A stretch of 64,000 nt of DNA from positions 2,384,456-2,448,455 of the forward strand of contig NZ_JACHNP010000001.1 in NCBI RefSeq assembly GCF_014206815.1, in the 5' to 3' direction. Origin of the DNA: Xanthomonas sp. F10. Lineage in GTDB: Bacteria > Pseudomonadota > Gammaproteobacteria > Xanthomonadales > Xanthomonadaceae. The position numbers were made by a program, and so were the translations under genes. Positions 29,433 to 38,294 of this stretch are shown piece after piece (the stretch's first letter is position 1; each line of letters opens with the position of its first letter). The notes below the pieces were generated by a model. The model made no database searches, had not been told where the DNA came from, and was given only the letters and a program-made list of their open reading frames with translations.

Positions 29433-29690
29433 ATGGGACTATTCGATTTCCTCAAGACCAAGAAGAACACCGCCGAAACCGCGAAGAACCGCCTGCAGAT
29501 CATCATCGCGCAGGAACGCAGCCAGCGCGGCGGCCCGGACTACCTGCCACTGCTGCAGCGCGAACTGCTGGAAGTGATCAAGAAGTACGTCAACATCGAC
29601 GCCGACGCGGTCAAGGTGGACCTGGTCAAGGACGGCGAGCACGACGTGCTCGACATCTCCGTGGCCCTGCCGGAAGGGCCGACGCCCTGA
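29433..29690 (+). CDS. minE: Cell division topological specificity factor MinE
   Basis: The 85-aa protein has the family pattern: N-terminal [20 protein letters not shown] (membrane and MinD contact), [17 protein letters not shown], then the dimerisation region [20 protein letters not shown]. MinE stimulates MinD ATPase and confines MinCD to the poles. The ATG at 29433 follows GGAGGG by 5 bp, and the GTG at 29427 overlapping the minD stop is less likely. Confidence 0.97.
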   Translation: MGLFDFLKTKKNTAETAKNRLQIIIAQERSQRGGPDYLPLLQRELLEVIKKYVNIDADAVKVDLVKDGEHDVLDISVALPEGPTP

Positions 29691-29815
29691 GGCCGCGCGT
29701 CGGCCGTGGCCGACGCCGCGGCTGACGCGCCGGTCCAGCCCGGCGCCGCGACGGGCCGTGCCTGCGGTGATCGGGCGCGCCGCCGCGCCCTTTCCCTCCC
29801 AACGACGTCCAGACG

Positions 29816-30313
29816 ATGCAGACCGATGCCGCCCTTCCCGCTGCCGCCGCCCAGGTGCTGACCGTGGGCGCGATCGGCCTGGACGCGCCGCGCGCGCTGC
29901 TGGCCGGCTACGGGCTGGCCCTGCACCGCGTCGCCGATGGCGCCGCCATTCCCGGCAGCTACTGGGGCGAGCCGGAGGCAGGGGTGATCGCCAGCGACGT
30001 CTACGTGCGCGACGACACGCCGGTGCATTCGCTGCTGCACGAAGCCTGCCACCTGATCGTGCTGCCGCCGCAGCGGCGCGCGCAGGTGCATACCGACGCC
30101 ACCGACTCGGTGGAAGAGGAAGATGCCACCTGCTACCTGCAGATCGTGCTGGCCGACGCCCTGCCCGGCGTGGGCCGCGCGCGGCTGATGGCGGACATGG
30201 ACGCCTGGGGCTACACCTACCGGCTCGGCTCCACCCGCGCCTGGTTCGAGCAGGACGCCGACGACGCGCGCGCCTGGCTGGCGCAACGCGGGCTGCTGCC
30301 GGCACAGGCCTAG
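29816..30313 (+). CDS. Putative zincin metalloprotein (HExxH)
   Basis: The 165-aa protein contains VHSLLHEACHLIVLPP, an HExxH zinc motif, with a following acidic segment EEEDATCYLQ that could give the third ligand. Upstream is a short alpha-beta region (GSYWGEPEAGVI, VYVRDDTPVHS). It looks like a minimal peptidase or a non-peptidase zincin. No signal peptide is seen. It is 125 bp after minE on the same strand and convergent with the kinase gene at 30323. I do not recognise the exact family. Confidence 0.65.
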   Translation: MQTDAALPAAAAQVLTVGAIGLDAPRALLAGYGLALHRVADGAAIPGSYWGEPEAGVIASDVYVRDDTPVHSLLHEACHLIVLPPQRRAQVHTDATDSVEEEDATCYLQIVLADALPGVGRARLMADMDAWGYTYRLGSTRAWFEQDADDARAWLAQRGLLPAQA

Positions 30314-30322
30314 CGTTCTTTC

Positions 30323-31636
30323 CTACGGCGCGGGCGACGACGACGCCGCGCCTTGTGGCTTCAAGGCGCTGCTCAGGTCCAGCGTCGCGTGGGTGCCGCT
30401 GCCGGCCAGCGAATCCAGGTGCAGCGCCCAGCCCAGGTGCTCGCACAGCCGCGCGATCAGGTCCAGGCCGATGCCGCTGCCCTCGCGGCTGCCGCCGCCG
30501 CGCGCCATGCGCATGTAGATCGCGCTGATCTCTTCCGGACTCATGCCGTGGCCGGGGTCGTCGATGCAGACCACGCCCGGCGCCGGCATGGTGATCTCGA
30601 TCCGGCCCTTGTCGCTGTTCTCGATGGCGTTGCGCAGCAGATTGCCGATCGCCACCTGCACGATCGCCAGCGGGGTCAGCACCTCGCACGGCGGCAGCGG
30701 CGCCAGCACCAGTTCCAGGCGCTTGTCCGCGCACAGGTGGCGGTGATCCTCGACGATCTCCGGCAGCAACTGGTCCAGCCGCACCAGGTCGTTGCCGCGC
30801 GCCAGCCGCGCCGGATCCTTGGCCAGCACCAGCAGCAGCGAGATCAACTGGCCCACGCCGCTGGCGGTGCGGCGGATGCGCAGCAACTGGTTGCGTACGC
30901 TGGGCGGCACGTCGTGCTGCTCCAGCGCCAGCTCGGCGGCGCCGCCAATCACCGCCACCGGGGTGCGCAGTTCGTGGCTGGTGCTGTCGATGAAGGCGCG
31001 CTCGCGCTCCACGAACAGGTCGTTGCGCGCCAGGTAGTCGTTCAGCGCCTCGGCGATCACCACCTGCTCGGCGCTGGCACGCGGATGCACCTCGATGCGC
31101 TGCCCGGGCCGGTCCGGCCGCAGGCTGCCGATGCGCTGGGCCATGTCGATCAGCGGCTGCACCACCCGGCCCATGCCCCAGGCCACCAGCGCGCCGAGCA
31201 AAAGCACCGCCACCGCGTTGGACACCAGCATCCACAGCGCCAGGTTGTCCTCGTGGTCGTGCAGTTCGGTGATGTCCAGCGCCAGGGCCAGGCGGCGCCC
31301 GCGCACGTCCTGCACCAGCACCACCTTCTCGCTGCCTTCCAACTGCACTTCGTCGTGCAGGCCGGGCCCCAGCGCCGCCACGGCCGGTGGCAGCGGTGCG
31401 CCGCCCTCGTTGCCGTACAGGCTCACGGTACGGGTGTCGATCCATCGGTAGTCCGGATCGGCGGCGCTGCGCGCCAGGAAGTGGTCCAGCTCGGAGGTCA
31501 GCAGCGAGCGCCAGGTGAGCTGCTCGGCCTGGTCGTTGACGATGTAGCCATGCACGAACACCGCCAGCGACAGCAGCGCCGCGTAGCCCACCAGCCACAG
31601 GGTCAGCCGCTGCCGCAGCCCGGCCCTAGTCGGCAT
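30323..31636 (-). CDS. Sensor histidine kinase (PmrB/PhoQ-like)
   Basis: The 437-aa protein has two transmembrane helices (about residues 13-31 and 134-156) bracketing a periplasmic domain of about 100 residues, then a HAMP-like linker. The HisKA helix has FIDSTSHELRTPVAVI (phospho-His). The HATPase domain has NLLRNAIENS, IDDPGHGMSPEEIS and SREGSGIGLDLIARL. It overlaps the regulator gene by 11 bp. The divergent PAP2 and EptA genes suggest it controls lipid A modification in response to cations or peptides, as PmrB does; this is inference from context. Confidence 0.9.
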   Translation of the reverse strand: MPTRAGLRQRLTLWLVGYAALLSLAVFVHGYIVNDQAEQLTWRSLLTSELDHFLARSAADPDYRWIDTRTVSLYGNEGGAPLPPAVAALGPGLHDEVQLEGSEKVVLVQDVRGRRLALALDITELHDHEDNLALWMLVSNAVAVLLLGALVAWGMGRVVQPLIDMAQRIGSLRPDRPGQRIEVHPRASAEQVVIAEALNDYLARNDLFVERERAFIDSTSHELRTPVAVIGGAAELALEQHDVPPSVRNQLLRIRRTASGVGQLISLLLVLAKDPARLARGNDLVRLDQLLPEIVEDHRHLCADKRLELVLAPLPPCEVLTPLAIVQVAIGNLLRNAIENSDKGRIEITMPAPGVVCIDDPGHGMSPEEISAIYMRMARGGGSREGSGIGLDLIARLCEHLGWALHLDSLAGSGTHATLDLSSALKPQGAASSSPAP

Positions 31637-32327
31637 GCTCGCCCTCGTGGGGGCCGACCACCGCCAGGCGGTAGCCGATGCGCGGCAGGGTGTGGATCAG
31701 CTTGGCCGCGAACGGGCCGTCGACGCTGCGGCGCAGGTCGTAGATGTGCGAGCGCAGCATGTCGCCGTCCGGCGGTTCGTCGCCCCACAGCGCCTGCTCC
31801 AGGCGGTCGCGGGTGACCGCGGCCGGGCTGGCCTGCATCAGCACCTCCAGCAGCTTGCGGCAGGCCGGGTACAGGTGCAGGGTGCGCCCGCCGCGGGTCA
31901 CCTCCAGCGTGGACAGGTCCAGTTGCAGGTCGCCCACCCGCAGCAGCTTGCTGCGGCCGCGGCCGCTGGCGCGCACCAGCAGCGCCTCCAGCCGCACTTC
32001 CAGCTCCGGCAGCGCGAACGGCTTGGTCAGGTAGTCGTCGGCGCCGGCGCGAAAACCGGCGATCTTGTCGGGCAGTTCGTCGCGCGCGGTCAACATGATC
32101 ACCGGCACGTCGGCATGGTGCTCCTCGCGCAGCGCGCGCAGCACCTGCTGCCCGTCCAGCCGCGGCAGCATCCAGTCCAGGATCAGCGCGTCGTAGCGCT
32201 GGGTGGTGGCCAGGTGCAGCCCGGTGACGCCGTCCGGCGCCGCATCCAGGGTGTGGCCGCGCACCTCGAAGTAGTCGAACAGGTTGGCGACCAGGTTCCG
32301 GTTGTCTTCTATGACCAGCAGCCGCAT
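31626..32327 (-). CDS. OmpR/PhoB-family response regulator
   Basis: The 233-aa protein has a receiver (LLVIEDNRNLVANL, phospho-Asp in ALILDWMLPRLDG, GADDYLTKPFALPELEVRL). A winged-helix Trans_reg_C domain follows (EVTRGGRTLHLYPACRKLLEVLMQ, DMLRSHIYDLRRSVD, IHTLPRIGYRLA). It is the cognate regulator of the overlapping kinase gene. A pair of 11-bp direct repeats 50 bp upstream of its start is a good candidate for its own binding site, placed where it could also act on the divergent PAP2-eptA unit. Confidence 0.93.
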   Translation of the reverse strand: MRLLVIEDNRNLVANLFDYFEVRGHTLDAAPDGVTGLHLATTQRYDALILDWMLPRLDGQQVLRALREEHHADVPVIMLTARDELPDKIAGFRAGADDYLTKPFALPELEVRLEALLVRASGRGRSKLLRVGDLQLDLSTLEVTRGGRTLHLYPACRKLLEVLMQASPAAVTRDRLEQALWGDEPPDGDMLRSHIYDLRRSVDGPFAAKLIHTLPRIGYRLAVVGPHEGEHAD

Positions 32328-32376
32328 GGGGGCGCTCGAATTCGGGGGACGGACCCGCCCATGCTAGCGGAAGCGT

Positions 32377-32398
32377 GTCGGAACGCCGTCAGAACGGC
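32377..32398. promoter_or_regulatory. Tandem 11-bp direct repeat, candidate OmpR-type operator
   Basis: GTCGGAACGCC at 32377-32387 is followed directly by GTCAGAACGGC at 32388-32398, a 9 of 11 match at one helical turn. OmpR/PhoB-family regulators bind such tandem half-sites. It is the only structured element I see in the 307-bp divergent gap 32328-32634. Confidence 0.45.
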
Positions 32399-32634
32399 GG
32401 CGCATCTTGATCGAATCTCGACAAAACCTGGAAAGGATCCCAACACGACGGTCTCAGGCTGCCCTCCCCGCACGCCACCGCCGAGGCCCGACCGCCCCGT
32501 TCCCGAGCCCCTTCCCACCTCCCAGCCGCCGGTGGCCCGGCGCTTGCATGACCGCGGCCGTGCGCAACCTTTGCTGAAGCCTCGGCCCTCCCATCCCGCA
32601 GTTCCGACAGCTATCCGACACCTGCAACCCGACC

Positions 32635-33456
32635 ATGCCCTCACTTTCCCGCCGCCCCTGGCCGCCTTCGTCGACCATGCTCAGTACGCCCCTGCGATTG
32701 TCCGCTGCGGCGGCGCCCTCTCTCGGCGCACGCCGGTACTTCTATCTCTCCCACCTGTGGGTGCCGCTGGCGCTGGTGCTGCTGGCCAGCACCGTGCTGA
32801 TGGGCCTGGGCGGCGATTTCTGGATCGCCGACCTGCTGTATCGCTGGGAAGGCGGGCAATGGGCGCTGAAGGATGCGGCGCTGACCCGTAGCCTGATCCA
32901 CCACGACGGCAAGATGCTCAGCGCCGCGGCGTGGGCGGTGACCGCCGCGCTGGCGGTGTGGGCGTGGCGCCGTCCCGATGGCCGCCGCTACCGTCTGCCG
33001 TTGCTGTACCTGTTGCTGGTGGTGGGACTCAGCACCGGGGTGGTGTCGCTGCTGAAGTCGGTGACCCACATGGACTGCCCCTGGGACCTGACCCGCTACG
33101 GCGGCGAGCGGATCTTCGTGGGCCTGTTCGAGACCCGCCCGGCGGGCATGCCGCGCGGGGTATGCTTCCCCGCCGGTCATTCCAGTGCCGGCTATGCCTG
33201 GGTGGGGCTGTACTTCGTCGCGCTGGCGCTCAAGCCGGCCTGGCGCTGGCCAGCACTGGCGATCGGCCTCGGGGGAGGCTTGCTGTTCGGTCTCGGCCAA
33301 CAGCTGCGCGGCGCGCATTTCATGTCGCACGACCTGTGGACGCTGGCCCTGTGCTGGGGCGTGGCACTGGGCCTGTACCGGGCGATGCTGTGGCCGGACG
33401 CGATGGCGTCGCAGGCCGATCGGCGCCTCTCCATCACCAACGATTCCGCCGCATGA
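32635..33456 (+). CDS. PAP2-family membrane phosphatase
   Basis: The 273-aa protein (or 259 aa from the ATG at 32677) has about five transmembrane helices. It carries the three lipid-phosphatase motifs in order: K in LLKSVTHMDCPWDL, PAGHSSAGYAW, and RGAHFMSHDLWT with the catalytic His and Asp. Related enzymes are lipid A or undecaprenyl-pyrophosphate phosphatases of the LpxE/LpxT/PgpB group. The stop overlaps the eptA-like start by 4 bp, so the two act together: one may remove or transfer lipid A phosphates, and the other may add phosphoethanolamine. Confidence 0.88.
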   Translation: MPSLSRRPWPPSSTMLSTPLRLSAAAAPSLGARRYFYLSHLWVPLALVLLASTVLMGLGGDFWIADLLYRWEGGQWALKDAALTRSLIHHDGKMLSAAAWAVTAALAVWAWRRPDGRRYRLPLLYLLLVVGLSTGVVSLLKSVTHMDCPWDLTRYGGERIFVGLFETRPAGMPRGVCFPAGHSSAGYAWVGLYFVALALKPAWRWPALAIGLGGGLLFGLGQQLRGAHFMSHDLWTLALCWGVALGLYRAMLWPDAMASQADRRLSITNDSAA

Positions 33457-35114
33457 GCCATCCCGTCGCCCCGCCCTCGCCGTCCACCGCCTCCCGCGCC
33501 CGCTGGTGGGCCTGGCGCCCGCAGCTGAGCAACGAGATGCTGGCGCTGGCGGCCAGCGCGTTCTTCGCCCTGGCCTGCAACGGCATGTTCTGGCGCAGCG
33601 CGATGAGCGGCCACGCCGGCGACGTGAAGCTGGCGCTGTCGCTGTTCCTGCTGCTGCTGGCGGTGCACGGCCTGCTGCTCGGCCTGCTGCTGTGGCGCGG
33701 CATCGCCAAGCCGGTGCTGACGGTGCTGCTGATCACCACCGCGTTCGCCGCGCACTACATGAACAGCTACAGCGTCTACCTGGACGCGGACATGCTGCGC
33801 AACGTGCTGGCCACCGACCACAAGGAATCGCGCGAGCTGATGACCCCGGCGCTGATCGCGCCGCTGCTGTTCTACGCGGTGCTGCCGATCCTGGTGCTGT
33901 GGCGGGTTCGGCTGATCCGGCGTTCGCCGCTGAAGGCGCTGGCGATCCGCGCCGGTTTCCTGGTCGGCATGCTGGCGCTGGGCGGCATCGCCGCGATGCT
34001 CTCGTTCCAGGACCTGTCGGCGATGATGCGCAACCATCGCGAGATCCGCTACCTGGCCACGCCGATCAACTACCTGGTCGCGCTGCGGCAGAACTTCAAG
34101 TCCGACAGCCCCACGCGCAAGGCGCCGAAACTGCCGCTGGAACACGACGCCAAGGCCACCGCGCGCGCGCCGGGCAGCAAGCCGCGGCTGCTGGTGGTGG
34201 TGCTGGGCGAGACCGCCCGCGCGCAGAACTGGGGCCTCAACGGCTATGCGCGGCAGACCACGCCGGAGCTGGCCAAGCGCGACGTGATCAACTTCCCCGA
34301 CATGCACTCCTGCGGCACCAGCACCGAGGTCTCGGTGCCGTGCATGTTCTCGCCGTTCGGCCGCCACTACTACAACGAGAGCAACATCCGCAAGCACCAG
34401 TCGCTGCTGCACGTGCTCGAGCACGCCGGCATCGCCACGCTGTGGCGCGACAACCAGTCCGGCTGCAAGGGTGTGTGCGACGGCCTGCAGATCCAGCACC
34501 TGGACGACGCCAAGGATCCGCAGCTGTGCAAGGACGGCCGTTGCATGGACGAGATCCTGCTGCAGGACCTGGCCGCGCAGGTGCGCGCCAAGCCTGGCGA
34601 CCGCGTGGTGGTACTGCACCAGCTCGGCAGCCACGGCCCCAGCTACTTCGAGCGCTACCCGGCCGCGTTCCGTCGCTTCACTCCGACCTGCGACACCGCC
34701 GACCTGGGCAACTGCAGCCGCGAGCTGATCACCAACGCCTACGACAACACCCTGCTGTACACCGACCACCTGCTGGCGCGCACCATCGACACGCTGCAGG
34801 CGATGCCCGACTACGATACGGCGATGATCTACCTCTCCGACCACGGCGAGTCGCTGGGCGAGAAGGGCCTGTACCTGCACGGCGTGCCCTACGCGATCGC
34901 GCCGCAGGAGCAGACCCACGTACCGATGGTGATGTGGTTCTCGCCGGGCTTCGCCAGCGCGCGCGGCCTGGACCTGGCCTGCCTGCAGGCGCGGTCGCGC
35001 CGCTACGCCGACCAGGACAACCTGTTCCCGTCGGTGCTGGGCTTGATGCAGGTCAGGACCGGCGTCTACGAGCGCTCGCGCGACCTGTTCGCGCAGTGCG
35101 CCAAGCCGCAATGA
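33453..35114 (+). CDS. EptA-type lipid A phosphoethanolamine transferase
   Basis: The 553-aa protein has five N-terminal transmembrane helices (about 35-185) with a DUF1705-type region (HYMNSYSVYLDADMLRNV). The periplasmic sulfatase-fold domain includes VVVLGETARAQNWGLNGY (metal-binding Glu), CGTSTEVSVPCMFS (Thr nucleophile), YLSDHGESLGEKGLYLHG and the Asp/His ligands. Cysteines are spaced for several disulphides, as in EptA/MCR enzymes. It transfers phosphoethanolamine from phosphatidylethanolamine to lipid A phosphates, lowering the surface charge and conferring polymyxin resistance. It is coupled to the PAP2 gene and divergent from the two-component system. Confidence 0.95.
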   Translation: MSHPVAPPSPSTASRARWWAWRPQLSNEMLALAASAFFALACNGMFWRSAMSGHAGDVKLALSLFLLLLAVHGLLLGLLLWRGIAKPVLTVLLITTAFAAHYMNSYSVYLDADMLRNVLATDHKESRELMTPALIAPLLFYAVLPILVLWRVRLIRRSPLKALAIRAGFLVGMLALGGIAAMLSFQDLSAMMRNHREIRYLATPINYLVALRQNFKSDSPTRKAPKLPLEHDAKATARAPGSKPRLLVVVLGETARAQNWGLNGYARQTTPELAKRDVINFPDMHSCGTSTEVSVPCMFSPFGRHYYNESNIRKHQSLLHVLEHAGIATLWRDNQSGCKGVCDGLQIQHLDDAKDPQLCKDGRCMDEILLQDLAAQVRAKPGDRVVVLHQLGSHGPSYFERYPAAFRRFTPTCDTADLGNCSRELITNAYDNTLLYTDHLLARTIDTLQAMPDYDTAMIYLSDHGESLGEKGLYLHGVPYAIAPQEQTHVPMVMWFSPGFASARGLDLACLQARSRRYADQDNLFPSVLGLMQVRTGVYERSRDLFAQCAKPQ

Positions 35115-35240
35115 CCGGGCGTCCACGCGCCGCCCTGGCGTGATCGAACACGGCGGCGCGGCCAAGGGCGCGCCGCGCGAACTTGCGGCGGTGCGGGCGG
35201 CCCACTAGCCTTCCGGGCAATCGCCCTGCAAGGATTCGCC

Positions 35241-37271
35241 GTGAACCACCGCTCTCCGCTGCTCGCGCTGTGCCTCGGCGCGAGCCTGCTGACGCTGTCC
35301 GCCTGCCGCAAGGAACCCGCGGCCGAGACCGCCGCCCCGGCCGCAGCACAGCCCGAGGGCGAAAGCGCCGACCAGTTCGTCGCCCGCATCAACGAGGAGT
35401 ACCGCGCGCTGCTGCCGGAGCTGACCGCGGCGCAGTGGCTGTCGGCCACCTACATCAACGGCGACAGCGAGCGGCTGGCGGCCAAGGCCAATGCGCGCTG
35501 GCTGAGCACGCTCAACGGTTGGATCGCGCAGGCGCGGCGCTACGACGGCAAGCAGATGTCGGCCGACAGCGCCCGCGCGCTGCGCCTGCTGCAGCAGATG
35601 ACCGCGATGCCGGCGCCGCACGATCCGGCGCGGCTGGCCGAATTGGCCGCGCTGGCGACGAAGATGGAGGGCGCCTACGGCGCCGCGTCCTACTGCACCG
35701 GCGAAGGCGATGCGCGGCGCTGCCGGCAGTTGGGCGAACTGGAGGACGTGCTGCGCCGCAGCCGCGACTACGACCAGCAGTTGGATGCCTGGCAGGGCTG
35801 GCACGCCGCCGTGCAACCGATGCGCAAGGACTACCAGCGCTTCGTCGAACTGGTCAACGAGGGCGCGCGCGACATGGGCTATGCCGACACCGGCGCGCTG
35901 TGGCGCAGCGGCTACGACATGCCGCCCGCGCAGTTCGCCGCCGAGACCGATCGGCTGTGGACCCAGGTCAAGCCGTTGTACGAACAGCTGCATTGCTATG
36001 CGCGCGGCAAGCTCGACGCCGAATACGGCAAGGACAAGGGCGAGGTGGCTGGCGGCCTGCTGCCGGCGCATCTGCTCGGCAACATGTGGCAGCAGGACTG
36101 GAGCAACCTGTGGGACCTGCTGCAGCCCTATCCCGGCGCCGGCAGCCTGGATATCACCGACGCACTGGAACGGCAGTACCAGGGCGACCTGAGCGCGGCG
36201 CTGGCGCGGCGCAACGGCGACACCTCGGCGCAGGCGCGGTTCATGGCCCAGCGCGAAGCGCAGTTGCTCAGCGCGCGGCAGATGACCGAGCGCGCGCAGG
36301 ACTTCTACACCTCGCTGGCGATGCCCAAGCTGCCGGACAGCTACTGGACGCGCAGCCAGTTCATCAAACCGTTGGACCGCGACGTGGTCTGCCACGCCAG
36401 CGCCTGGGACATGGACATGGCCGGCGACGTGCGCACCAAGATGTGCGTCAAGCCGAACGAAGAGGACTTCACCACCATCTACCACGAGCTCGGCCACCTT
36501 TATTACGACCTGGCCTACAACCCGCTGCCGCCCCTGTTCCAGGCCGGCGCCAACGACGGTTTCCACGAAGCCATCGGCGACACCGTGGTGCTGGCGATGA
36601 CCCCGCAATACCTGCATTCGATCGGCCTGGTCGATGCACCGCAGGTCGGCCGCGAGGCGCTGATCAACGCACAGATGCGCATGGCCCTGAGTAAGGTGGC
36701 GTTCCTGCCGTTCGGGCTGATGATCGACCGCTGGCGCTGGGGCGTGTTCGACGGCTCGATCGCCGCGGACCGCTACAACCAGGCTTGGTGGGAACTGAAG
36801 GCCAAGTACCAGGGCGTGGCGCCGGCGACGCCGCGCGGCGAGGACTTCTTCGACCCCGGCGCCAAGTACCACGTGCCGGCCAATACCCCCTACACCCGCT
36901 ACTTCCTCTCGCACATCCTGCAGTTCCAGTTCTACAAGAGCCTGTGCGATGCGGCCGGCTACAAGGGCCCGCTGTACGAGTGCACCTTCTACGGCAACAA
37001 GGAAGCCGGGCAGAAGTTCTGGTCGATGCTGCAGCGTGGCGCCAGCCAGCCGTGGCAGGCCACGCTCAAGGAACTGACCGGCAGCGAGCGCATCGACGCC
37101 GGCCCGCTGCTGGAATACTTCGCGCCGATGCAGGAATGGCTCAAGCAGCAGAACCAGGGACGGATGTGCGGGTGGGACCCCGCGGCGCAGGCGTCGGCAC
37201 AGGCCAGTGCGGCCACCCCCGCTGCATCCGCGCCCCCGCCAGCGCCGACGACGCCACCGCGCCAGCGCTGA
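35241..37271 (+). CDS. M2-family peptidyl-dipeptidase (bacterial ACE homologue), lipoprotein
   Basis: The 676-aa protein is a homologue of angiotensin-converting enzyme; the enzyme from Xanthomonas (XcACE) has been characterised as a true dipeptidyl carboxypeptidase. The start is a GTG at 35241 with AAGGA 6 bp upstream. The N-terminus is a lipoprotein signal (LLTLSACRKE), and after it comes an Ala/Pro/Glu-rich spacer. The zinc site is TIYHELGHLYYDLAY, with the third ligand in NDGFHEAIGDT. The usual bacterial M2 length is 600-680 aa. Anchoring implies action on periplasmic or extracellular peptides. A Pro/Ala-rich tail of about 30 residues ends the protein. Confidence 0.95.
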   Translation: MNHRSPLLALCLGASLLTLSACRKEPAAETAAPAAAQPEGESADQFVARINEEYRALLPELTAAQWLSATYINGDSERLAAKANARWLSTLNGWIAQARRYDGKQMSADSARALRLLQQMTAMPAPHDPARLAELAALATKMEGAYGAASYCTGEGDARRCRQLGELEDVLRRSRDYDQQLDAWQGWHAAVQPMRKDYQRFVELVNEGARDMGYADTGALWRSGYDMPPAQFAAETDRLWTQVKPLYEQLHCYARGKLDAEYGKDKGEVAGGLLPAHLLGNMWQQDWSNLWDLLQPYPGAGSLDITDALERQYQGDLSAALARRNGDTSAQARFMAQREAQLLSARQMTERAQDFYTSLAMPKLPDSYWTRSQFIKPLDRDVVCHASAWDMDMAGDVRTKMCVKPNEEDFTTIYHELGHLYYDLAYNPLPPLFQAGANDGFHEAIGDTVVLAMTPQYLHSIGLVDAPQVGREALINAQMRMALSKVAFLPFGLMIDRWRWGVFDGSIAADRYNQAWWELKAKYQGVAPATPRGEDFFDPGAKYHVPANTPYTRYFLSHILQFQFYKSLCDAAGYKGPLYECTFYGNKEAGQKFWSMLQRGASQPWQATLKELTGSERIDAGPLLEYFAPMQEWLKQQNQGRMCGWDPAAQASAQASAATPAASAPPPAPTTPPRQR

Positions 37272-37295
37272 GCAGCCACGCGTCCCGCCAGCGGA

Positions 37296-37826
37296 TCAGT
37301 CGTCGGCCAGCCGTGCCCAGCGCTCGTGGTCGCGCCAGATCCCGCCGATGCGCAGGTAGCGCGGCGAATAGCCTTCGCGGCGGAAGCCGGCGCGCTGCGC
37401 CAGGGCCAGCGAGCGGGTGTTGTCCGGCTGGATGTTGGCTTCCACCCGGTGCAGGCCCAGTTCGGCGAAGGCATAGGCCACGCACAGGCGCAGCGCGTGC
37501 GTCATCAGTCCGCGGCCTTCGCAGCCGGCCATGGCGTGGTAGCCCAGGTAGGCGCTCTGGAAGCAGCCGCCGACCACCTGGCTGAAGGTGAACAGGCCGG
37601 CGAGCGCGCCCGTGCTGCGTTCGCGCGCCAGCAGGGCGATGTTGCTGCCGTCCAGGGTCTGCGCGTACCAGGCCTCGAACCCCGGCACGTCGGTGAACGG
37701 ATAGGTCCACGGGTGATGCAGGGCGACGCTGGCGCGGTGCGCCTGGATCAGCGCCATGCCGTCGCGGCGCCGCACCCGCGCCAGCGACACGGCCTCCTGC
37801 GCAGCCTGGCCGGCGCTCTGGCCCAT
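37296..37826 (-). CDS. RimJ/RimL-like GNAT acetyltransferase
   Basis: The 176-aa protein has the ribosomal-protein-alanine acetyltransferase pattern: FTFSQVVGGCFQSAYLGYHAM, GRGLMTHALRLCVAYAFAELGLHRVEANIQPDNTRSLALAQR and AGFRREGYSPRYLRI. The acetyl-CoA loop and the HRVEANIQPDN motif are typical of RimJ. It probably acetylates N-terminal alanines of ribosomal or other proteins. It starts 4 bp after the stop of the preceding 137-aa gene and is cotranscribed with it. Confidence 0.87.
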   Translation of the reverse strand: MGQSAGQAAQEAVSLARVRRRDGMALIQAHRASVALHHPWTYPFTDVPGFEAWYAQTLDGSNIALLARERSTGALAGLFTFSQVVGGCFQSAYLGYHAMAGCEGRGLMTHALRLCVAYAFAELGLHRVEANIQPDNTRSLALAQRAGFRREGYSPRYLRIGGIWRDHERWARLADD

Positions 37827-37830
37827 GGTC

Positions 37831-38244
37831 TCAGGCCGGCGCCGTCGCGCCGCCGTCGTCGCGGCGCATGACCTGGGCGTGGCGCGTCTTGAACTCCTCG
37901 AAGCTCAGGCCCTGCGCCTGCGCATCGGCCTGCGCGGCGTCCTTCAGCGCGTCCGAGTACATCAGCCGCACCGGCGTGCCGGCGCGCTCGTGCAGCTCCG
38001 CCGCCTGCATGATCAGCGACAGCACCTGCGCGGCGCTCTCGCTCTGCCCGGCGATGCGCCCGTCCATGCCCAGCACCCACTCGCCGTCGCGGCGCACGAT
38101 GCCGGCCAGCAGGGTGCGCTGCTGGTCGCGCAGCTCCGCGTGCGGTTCGATGGGCGCGGCCGGCGCGGCGCCCTCGGCGCGGTGGCGCAGGCGCTCGGCC
38201 AGCTTCTTGCGCAGATCGCGGCGCTGCTTGGACTGGATGGACAT
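37831..38244 (-). CDS. Conserved hypothetical protein
   Basis: The 137-aa protein begins with a very basic helix (SIQSKQRRDLRKKLAERLRHR), then EWVLGMDGRIAGQSESA and a helical segment LSLIMQAAELHERAGTPVRLMYSDALK. No signal peptide or membrane helix is seen. I do not recognise the family. GAGGAAA lies 5 bp before the ATG at 38244. Upstream, a 50-bp gap separates it from the exporter gene, so it may be part of a three-gene unit with the exporter and the RimJ-like gene. Confidence 0.7.
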   Translation of the reverse strand: MSIQSKQRRDLRKKLAERLRHRAEGAAPAAPIEPHAELRDQQRTLLAGIVRRDGEWVLGMDGRIAGQSESAAQVLSLIMQAAELHERAGTPVRLMYSDALKDAAQADAQAQGLSFEEFKTRHAQVMRRDDGGATAPA

Positions 38245-38294
38245 GCGGTTTCCTCAACGATGACCCGACGACGATAGCCCAACCGCGGCCATGC

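Noticed and set aside
33192-35165. Open frame opposite the EptA-type gene
   Set aside because: Shadow of the transferase gene; no domain, no Shine-Dalgarno, and it overlaps the PAP2 gene too.
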